Below are positions 57,670 through 64,000 of a stretch of DNA of 64,000 nt, one piece after another. Each line of letters opens with the position of its first letter. The stretch's first letter is position 1. Position numbers and translations under genes: made by a program. Location: assembly GCF_000283155.1 (NCBI RefSeq), contig NW_004454197.1, positions 19,187,559 through 19,251,558 of the forward strand, written 5' to 3'. The notes under the pieces were generated by a model, which was given only the letters and a program-made list of their open reading frames with translations, was not told where the DNA came from and made no database searches. The stretch comes from Ceratotherium simum simum (taxonomy: Eukaryota > Chordata > Mammalia > Perissodactyla > Rhinocerotidae).

Positions 57670-57832
57670 TGCAGCAGCCTTATGTGCTAAGAAGTACCCA
57701 TGTTCTCAGCTTCTGAAAACAAGGAAATTGAGTCTCATGGAGACAGACTCCATGAAGCTCAGGTATCTAATCAGAAGCAAAACTTGGATTCAACCTAATC
57801 TGCCAGACTTAACAGCCACTGCTCTTTCTACA
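57670..57832 (-). mobile_element. MIR SINE fragment
   Basis: Inverted MIR: AACAAGGAAATTGAGTCTC, ATCAGAAGCAAAACTTGGAT, CTTAACAGCCACTGCTCTTT. Confidence 0.65.
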
Positions 57833-57879
57833 GTACACACACACACACAAACACACACACACATTCACACACACAGACT
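57833..57879. repeat. (CA)n microsatellite
   Basis: Imperfect CA run, three interruptions, at the 5' end of the inverted MIR. Confidence 0.95.
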
Positions 57880-58983
57880 ATAAATCACATCATTAAGAAT
57901 GTAACTCCGATCAAAAGAAAAATAACAACTATTACATGCATTCCAATTCTAATTGCTGATTTTTAACCTAATTATATGGTAATGGCATCAGTTAGTGGAA
58001 AACAAAACAAAAAGTTAACATTCAGATTAAACGAAATCTAACAAAGTTCACTGGATTGAATTGGTAGGGGTTCCCTTTGGGCAGCTGAGGTTAAGACTGC
58101 TGAGGGTATTCGGACTAATAATTTGAATATGCAGGTCTATCAGTTTGGAGGTGTCATTAGAATTTCTCGATCTGTGATATAACATTTTCAAGTTGTTTTT
58201 TTTTTAATGTCAGAAAAAATGACAACATGGTAGATGCTAAGGCAACCAGCCTTGATCTTAAAACTACCAAGCTTAAAGGACAGATTTGTCAATGATCAGC
58301 AAAACCTCAATAGAGTCAGATTTTTTAATGCAAAGCAAATTAATCAATTTCTGGTTCGCATACTGGTGATATGCCAGAGAAGGCATCTCAGCCTGACCAA
58401 CCCATGCAGGTAACCGAAGCACCAAGTCTGCCTGCTCCTCATGGAGAAGACTTAGCCAAAGGGAGAAAAATGCCAAAAAAGCAGGAGCTACAGAACGCTG
58501 GCCCGGCCCTGCTCTTTCTTAGGTGGTTCTATTTTTATCACGTGGCATTTGAAAATCCAGCGTTGACTTAGTGATTTCAGGCTCACCCACCTCTCGGCTG
58601 CCCCTGGAGCTCCCTGGGTTTCCATGGCACTTATTAGCGGGAACAGCAGTGGACATGTGGCTGCTGCAGGCAGTGGCCGTCGCAGGCCCAGATGCAGAGC
58701 AGCTCACACTGCTCTAGCCTCAGCTCCAGCTCACCATCCACACCACGGAGAACGGTGGAAACGAGATGTTACTGAACAGAACACTGAGGATGTCCTGGAC
58801 ACGACAGGGACGGAAAGGGTGGGGGCAGTCCCCAGGCACTGCCCACACTCACAAGGAAAGTTGTAATTTAAGCCCTCTGGACTTTCAGAAATTATTATGA
58901 TTATTGACCTACTGTATCTGTGTGTTCAGGCTTGTGTTCTTGATCAGAATCTTACTAGCTATGTAAGTGTGGGTTAACATTTC
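57880..58983. other. Unassigned DNA, GC-rich near 58.7 kb
   Basis: No gene or repeat recognised. 58600-58860 is relatively GC-rich (an 80-codon frame at 58624-58866 shows no domain). Confidence 0.45.
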
Positions 58984-58994
58984 GCACCAAGGTT

Positions 58995-59240
58995 GTTTTT
59001 TTTTTTTGTGAGGAAGATCGGCCCTGAGCTAACATCCAATGCCAATCGTCCTCTTTTTGCTGAGGAAGACTGGCCCTGGGCTAACATCAGTGCCCATCTT
59101 CCTCCACTTTACACGGGAGGCCGCCACAGCATGGCCTGACGAGCGGTGCGTCGGTGCGCGCCTGGGATGGGAACCGGGAACCGGGGCCGCCAGCAGCAGA
59201 GTGCGTGCACTTAACCGCTACGCCACGGGGCCAGCCCCTA
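58995..59240 (-). mobile_element. ERE SINE
   Basis: Reverse ERE with T tail, two GAGCTAACAT/GGGCTAACAT blocks and head at 59221-59240. B box strongly altered (GGGATGGGAACC region near 59166). TSD GCACCAAGGTT (58984-58994) and GCACCAAGATT (59241-59251), one mismatch. The 128- and 77-codon frames crossing it are SINE derived. Confidence 0.95.
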
Positions 59241-59251
59241 GCACCAAGATT

Positions 59252-59739
59252 TTACTCATGCCAAACGAACCCAAGATGCTCCAGCCCCTCAGATCACTCA
59301 GTCAAGAACAGTTGCACCTTATTCCTTATCTGCTGCCTCCTCGTGACCTTGACCCACCTTCTATCTGCAACACCGTTTCTGGGTTGAGGAAGAAAAACTT
59401 ACTCAATTACTCCAGGCAGCTTTAGAACTTCCAGGCCTCAGCTCGTCTTTATAGCATCCTGGGCTGCAAGGAAACACTGGATGATGCAGAGGGCATCTGG
59501 CCAGACAGTGCACGCAGACAGGAAGGGATCATAACCTCCCCCACGACTCCACCCTCCATTCCAGTAAGTCCCCGACCATGTTCGCTCACTTGTAATTAGA
59601 GAAACGCGAGGTAGAACACCAACTAAATACTGTTGTAAAACTCGCTGGTTGGCAGAGGTTTTTTTGTTGGTTGGCTTTGTTGATAACAATATGTAAAACA
59701 CCTACGACCATGGGGAGGGTTATGGAAGGAATGGGCATT
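59252..59739. other. Unassigned non-coding DNA
   Basis: No gene or repeat recognised. Confidence 0.5.
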
Positions 59740-60240
59740 CTGACACTTTAATGGCAAGAATGTGAATTGCATAAGCTTTCTAAATCAGAATACAGGAATT
59801 CAGTTTAAAAAAACCTAAGTTTTTTTGCATATATATTGGCCAAAAGTTTTCATTCCTAACTGTGGGTGTTCAGGGCAGAATTTTATATAATAAAGACCAA
59901 ATTGGAACAAACTAAATTTTCAACAGGTGATAGGCTCATTATATTTTAGTATGTCAATATGTTTCAGCATTTGACACAAAATCTGTGACATTCTGAAAGA
60001 AATATTTTAACATAAAGTGCAAAGAGAGTATTAGAGTAAAATTTCATTTTGTAAAAAAATACATATTCGTAGAGCAAAAAAAGTGGGCTAATATTCGACA
60101 AAAAGATAACAGTAATTATCTCTGAGTGGTAGAACTACAGGTCACTTTTATTTTCCTCTTACTGCTTATATTTTCTAATTTTCTATAGTGAATATGCCCT
60201 GTTGAAAAACGAGGAAGAAGGTGCTCCAAAAAAAGGGTAA
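59740..60240 (+). mobile_element. Old L1 3' end fragment
   Basis: Sense L1ME-like 3' end: AATTGGAACAAACTAAATTT, AACAGTAATTATCTCTGAGT, TTTTCTAATTTTCTATAGTG. Confidence 0.75.
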
Positions 60241-60590
60241 AATATTAACACTAGCCACCTCGAGCTTGAATTAAATGTCACTCTGACTCTGTCAGAGCTC
60301 AGAGCTGTGTTCTAAATCCAATGGATGGAACCATATTCTGATATCAAAATCCCCATGCCAACCAACTTGCCGTTTACAACAGAGCCTTAGAAATACCACT
60401 TCTTAGTCCTCTGCTCTTCTTGTGACACTGCAAAATTCAGCAACTAGGAATTCTGTTTACTTGAGAAAGATATTGTGATTATATCTAGAACTGGATGAAT
60501 TTATTTATACTTCCAAACAAAATATTTTGTGTATGCCAGTAATTCCTCCCTGCCTCCTCATATCTCTATTTATGGAATCCATTTACTTTC
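60241..60590. other. Unassigned non-coding DNA
   Basis: No gene or repeat recognised. Confidence 0.5.
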
Positions 60591-60676
60591 ATATGTATGT
60601 ATATATATATATGTATATATGTCTATATATATATACATATATATATATATGTATATATGTCTATATATATATACAC
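60591..60676. repeat. (TA)n/(TATG)n tract with internal duplication
   Basis: Alternating TA with TG interruptions. The unit ATGTATATATGTCTATATAT appears twice, at about 60611 and 60649, a period of 38 bp. Confidence 0.93.
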
Positions 60677-60883
60677 TTTGCAATAACAGACCTATAGCTG
60701 CCTACCAAGCTCTACATCTGTCAGGGAAAGGATAAGGAATTCTTTTTTAAAGTTATAAACAAGCAAAGTTCACCAGGCTTTAGAATGTAATCAATTCCCA
60801 CCTACATTAGCACTCTGAAACATGGGAATTACTAAATGCTGAACTGCAAAATACCCCTCCAAGAGTATACCCAAAAAAAACCC

Positions 60884-60938
<55 letters not shown>

Positions 60939-60971
60939 GGAGAGAGGGAGAGAGGGAGAGAGGGAGAGGGA
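60884..60971. repeat. (TG)n-(AG)n microsatellite, left of gap
   Basis: GT dinucleotides (about 60886-60923) switch to GA and GAGAGG units running into the assembly gap. Confidence 0.97.
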
Positions 60972-61071
60972 NNNNNNNNNNNNNNNNNNNNNNNNNNNNN
61001 NNNNNNNNNNNNNNNNNNNNNNNNNNNNNNNNNNNNNNNNNNNNNNNNNNNNNNNNNNNNNNNNNNNNNNN
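60972..61071. other. Assembly gap (100 N)
   Basis: Exactly 100 N between two purine-repeat segments. The round size suggests a placeholder of unknown true length. Confidence 0.99.
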
Positions 61072-61125
61072 GGGAGGGAGGGAGAGGGAGGGAGGGAGAA
61101 AGAGAAGGGGGAATGGGGAGAGAGA
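61072..61125. repeat. (GGGA)n purine repeat, right of gap
   Basis: GGGAGGGA units continue the purine tract after the gap; the whole locus is one expanded repeat the assembly did not cross. Confidence 0.95.
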
Positions 61126-64000
61126 GCCAGCAGAATTAGTAATTCAAAAATTGCACTGAGATTTTAACCTCAAATTTAGAATTTGGCCTCAGGGAATCTG
61201 CCACAAGGAGAGTCAGGGAACGTCTTGTCCAACAGCCTCACTTACAGAAGATCCCGAGACTTCAGCCATTGAGTAGTCCACCCTCAGGTCTCAAACAACC
61301 AACCGTGTGACAGAGCTGGGCAGACGTTCCCAAACTAGGTCCAGCTGCCTTCTCGCAGTGCCATAACGACTTTTCTCTTTTAAAACCACTCTTCTAATTA
61401 TCTTATTTCCAGTTTTCCTTGGAAGCACAGAAAAAACAAATGTAACAATTAACAAGATTATGCAAAGGAACATGAATTTCCCTAGGGTAAGACTCTCCAG
61501 TCTCTCCCCAGTCTCTGTGGAAATCGCCTCCAGTTCATCAGATTCTTTTGTTCAGTTTACAAAATGGCAGAGCATCAAAGAGGAAGTGGTAAACTAGGCA
61601 TATGGAGATAAAAAAGCCTGGAGAATCTACAGATTTCAGAGTCCTGACATAGATACCTGGAGTGGGCTGTGTAGCTAATGCCACACTGCTACCCACAGCA
61701 AACCTTAGATAGATGGATGATGGTCAGGCAGCTGAGCCACATGGTCCATTCATCAAACAGGCTTCTGGGAACTGCTTTCCTTCTTTGAATCTCTCTCCCC
61801 CATGGCACATAGCAACACCCTTCTTCACCAAATGCAAAAATATTCTCGAATATTCAAACAGCCAGATTTTCCTGGCACAAAAGCATCTCTATTTTGGAAA
61901 GGTCCAGAGGCTCAACTGATAGCATAACTGATAACTGAAGATTAAAGCAGACTTCCCAGCAGAGCAGTGAAAAGAAACTGATGGAACAACTAGGGTACTC
62001 TTCCCAAAGTGCAGCATGTGTAATTTATTTTTCCAAAATTCATTTCATACCTTGTAGCTGATATCTGGAGGAAAGAAAGCAGGTCGGGGGAACAGACGAT
62101 TTCATATGGCAAAGTAATAATGTCTGGGGAAATGTGAGAAAATTCAGTGGCGAACTTCAGCAAAGCGTGTGAGTTTAAAAGTATGGCTGGCCAAAGATCA
62201 CCCCTCTCTATGGTTTGCTCACAAAGAGACTCTCCTGGATAGAGTATAAAGAGCTCACTAGCCAGCAATTTAATTCAATTTTCACAATGGGAGTGTAGTA
62301 CATAAAGACTTTCTGTACCTGGCAATTAAAGTCTTCAAACCCTAACACTCAGATACGCAGCTATTTCATGGCAACCAGGATGAGAACACACATTCACTGT
62401 GAACAGCACTTAGGAATTGTACTAATACACTGCAGAGTACGAGGGAGCTGAGGGTTGCAAGTTGGATATATGTTTGGTATGGCCCCATTTTTGCATATGT
62501 GGATAAGAGGGAGAGAATGCAAACATCGTATTAAGAGGTAATTGTGAAAAAATGTCAAGCATCTATAAAGCTTTGTTCTGATATAACTATTCTAATGTTT
62601 ACTCTTTAATATCTCTTTTCAACATCTGTATTCAAACACAGTATTTAAGTTGTTGCATCCTAGCATCACAAAGTCCTTACCATTGGTAATCATTTTAAAA
62701 AAGTAATTATGAATTTCAAAGTGTAAACAAATTTCGCAAGTTTCTCCCTTCCCCGCCTCCAAATAAATGAACCACTCCTGTTCCTCGCCAACCCAACTAG
62801 CTGGAAGACACAAATCTCTCCTTGCCATCCTAGAAGGGAACTGTTCAGAAGCCAGTCCTCGCCAAGTTCAGGTGCAGAAAGCCTCTGAGAAGGTCCCAGG
62901 CAGGAGGACCGAGCTGCGCCAGCTGCATGTTCTACCAGACCTTTCTTCTCAGTGTTAACATTGCTGTGTTACCTAGTCATTTAGAAGTAATAGAGCTCTT
63001 TAGACTTTACAACACTCAGCCATTTGCAGTGCACTGTAGAAAACAGCATTTCATTATTTATCATAAACAACTCAGAGCTGCTCAGGATGAAAGATGAGCA
63101 CCAATGTGGTACCACACAAGGTCACTTAGAAGCTTACAAAACCAAATGATGAAGGGGAAACACAGATTTACTAGTGACTCTGTAAAGACCCCATCTACAG
63201 CTTTGCTGCTTTCCTTTCAAAAATCTCTTCTGATCAAATACACAAAGACTCAAACAAATAACTGAAAAACATACCTTTATCTAAGTCAAAAAAATAGGTA
63301 AACTGAAAATATTCCAAGTAAAAAGCACTAGTAATATGTCAGCTGGCTTATTATAAATGTTGACATGGGTGAAAATTATCTGATCAGTGAAAAACAGAGA
63401 AAGACAGACGTGGTTGGCTATTAATAGCAATTTCACATGTGCTCTTACACAGCGTTATAGCCCCTCTGTCTGGTAACAATGAGCAACCAAAGAAGCTGGC
63501 AAGAGGGATGAATCGGATTCTAATCTGAAGGTTCTTCTTTACAGTGAACAAAGTGGGTGACACAACTAATGTTAGCTGTCAATATGTAAATGCATGGATG
63601 TAATTCTTATGTCAACAACAGGAGCTCTTTGGTGGGCTGAGGGAGCCTTGTCTTGTACAGATCCATCCTCAGGGTTCCTAATGCACCTCGTCTTCCCTCC
63701 CTCATTCCTCACCACATGATGAGTGCAGATAGGGAATCAACAGTGCCACTGCTTTCTGAATGCCATGCAGTGTCAGCATTCAATCCCAAAGGTGCTGAGT
63801 GGCTTCTGGAAAGAGGACCTCAGATGGGACCAGAAGGGTGAGGTGGCAACCAATTCATAAAGTAGTTTTCGCCTCTGAAAGATCTGAAGGCAGTCACAGG
63901 TTAAGTCAGGTGAAGCACTAAAATCAAGTTTCTTCTTTATTCTTCTTGTATCTCTACTTGCAAATTTGCAGATATCTGAAAGCTACTATTTTGGGTTAAA
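61126..64000. other. Low-repeat unassigned DNA
   Basis: Nearly 2.9 kb without a confident repeat or gene. 63360-63640 is repeat-free sequence with TAAT/ATTA and GAACAAAG (SOX-like) words. Frames up to 92 codons (61990-62268, reverse) have no recognisable domain. Confidence 0.4.

Noticed and set aside
59039..59425. 128-codon forward frame
   Set aside because: It begins in the antisense ERE and reads through into unassigned DNA.
60888..61167. Cys-Val and Arg-Glu repeat frames
   Set aside because: They translate TG/AG repeats across an assembly gap.

Overview
The window is non-coding mammalian DNA, almost certainly from a perissodactyl (horse, rhinoceros or tapir). The evidence is 11 copies of the tRNA-derived equine repetitive element (ERE), a SINE family confined to that order, several with intact target-site duplications (TSDs). 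They sit among older repeats shared by placental mammals: L1, L2, MIR, MLT1 LTRs, ERVL LTRs, MER5/hAT. The sequence alone does not separate horse from rhinoceros or tapir. I see no bacterial, viral or plasmid gene organisation, CRISPR array, rRNA or functional tRNA gene.

No protein-coding gene can be supported. The longest ATG-started frames reach only about 130-150 codons. They overlap identifiable repeats or compete with equally long frames on the other strand, which is what chance gives over 64 kb. The region reads as intergenic or deep-intronic sequence.

Layout. 0-9 kb: four EREs (two in tandem), an ERVL-type LTR ending next to a tRNA-Leu primer-binding site, and two MLT1 LTRs in opposite orientation. 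9-13.5 kb: mostly unassigned AT-rich DNA. 13.56-17.4 kb: a long decayed L1 with a nested ERE. 17.6-18.8 kb: two L2 fragments tail-to-tail. 20-25 kb: low-repeat DNA with enhancer-like stretches, then a second ERVL-like LTR and a MER5 element. 25-34 kb: L1 and L2 fragments in both orientations, with a palindromic AT array inside an L2. 34-46 kb: MIR/L2/ERE, a hAT element with an 8-bp TSD, a CpG-rich patch near 42 kb, a 5'-truncated L1 with a perfect 15-bp TSD, and an MLT1 inside a CCA/ATC array. 46-60 kb: EREs, L2, MIR and low-repeat stretches that could be conserved non-coding elements. 60-61 kb: microsatellites around a 100-N assembly gap. 61-64 kb: unassigned.

No genes work together here; the content is a record of successive retrotransposon insertions with possible regulatory DNA between them. 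Repeat family names come from recognising consensus-like sequence by eye, and the boundaries of old elements are good to tens of bases only. I did not find evidence of a previously undescribed biological system.
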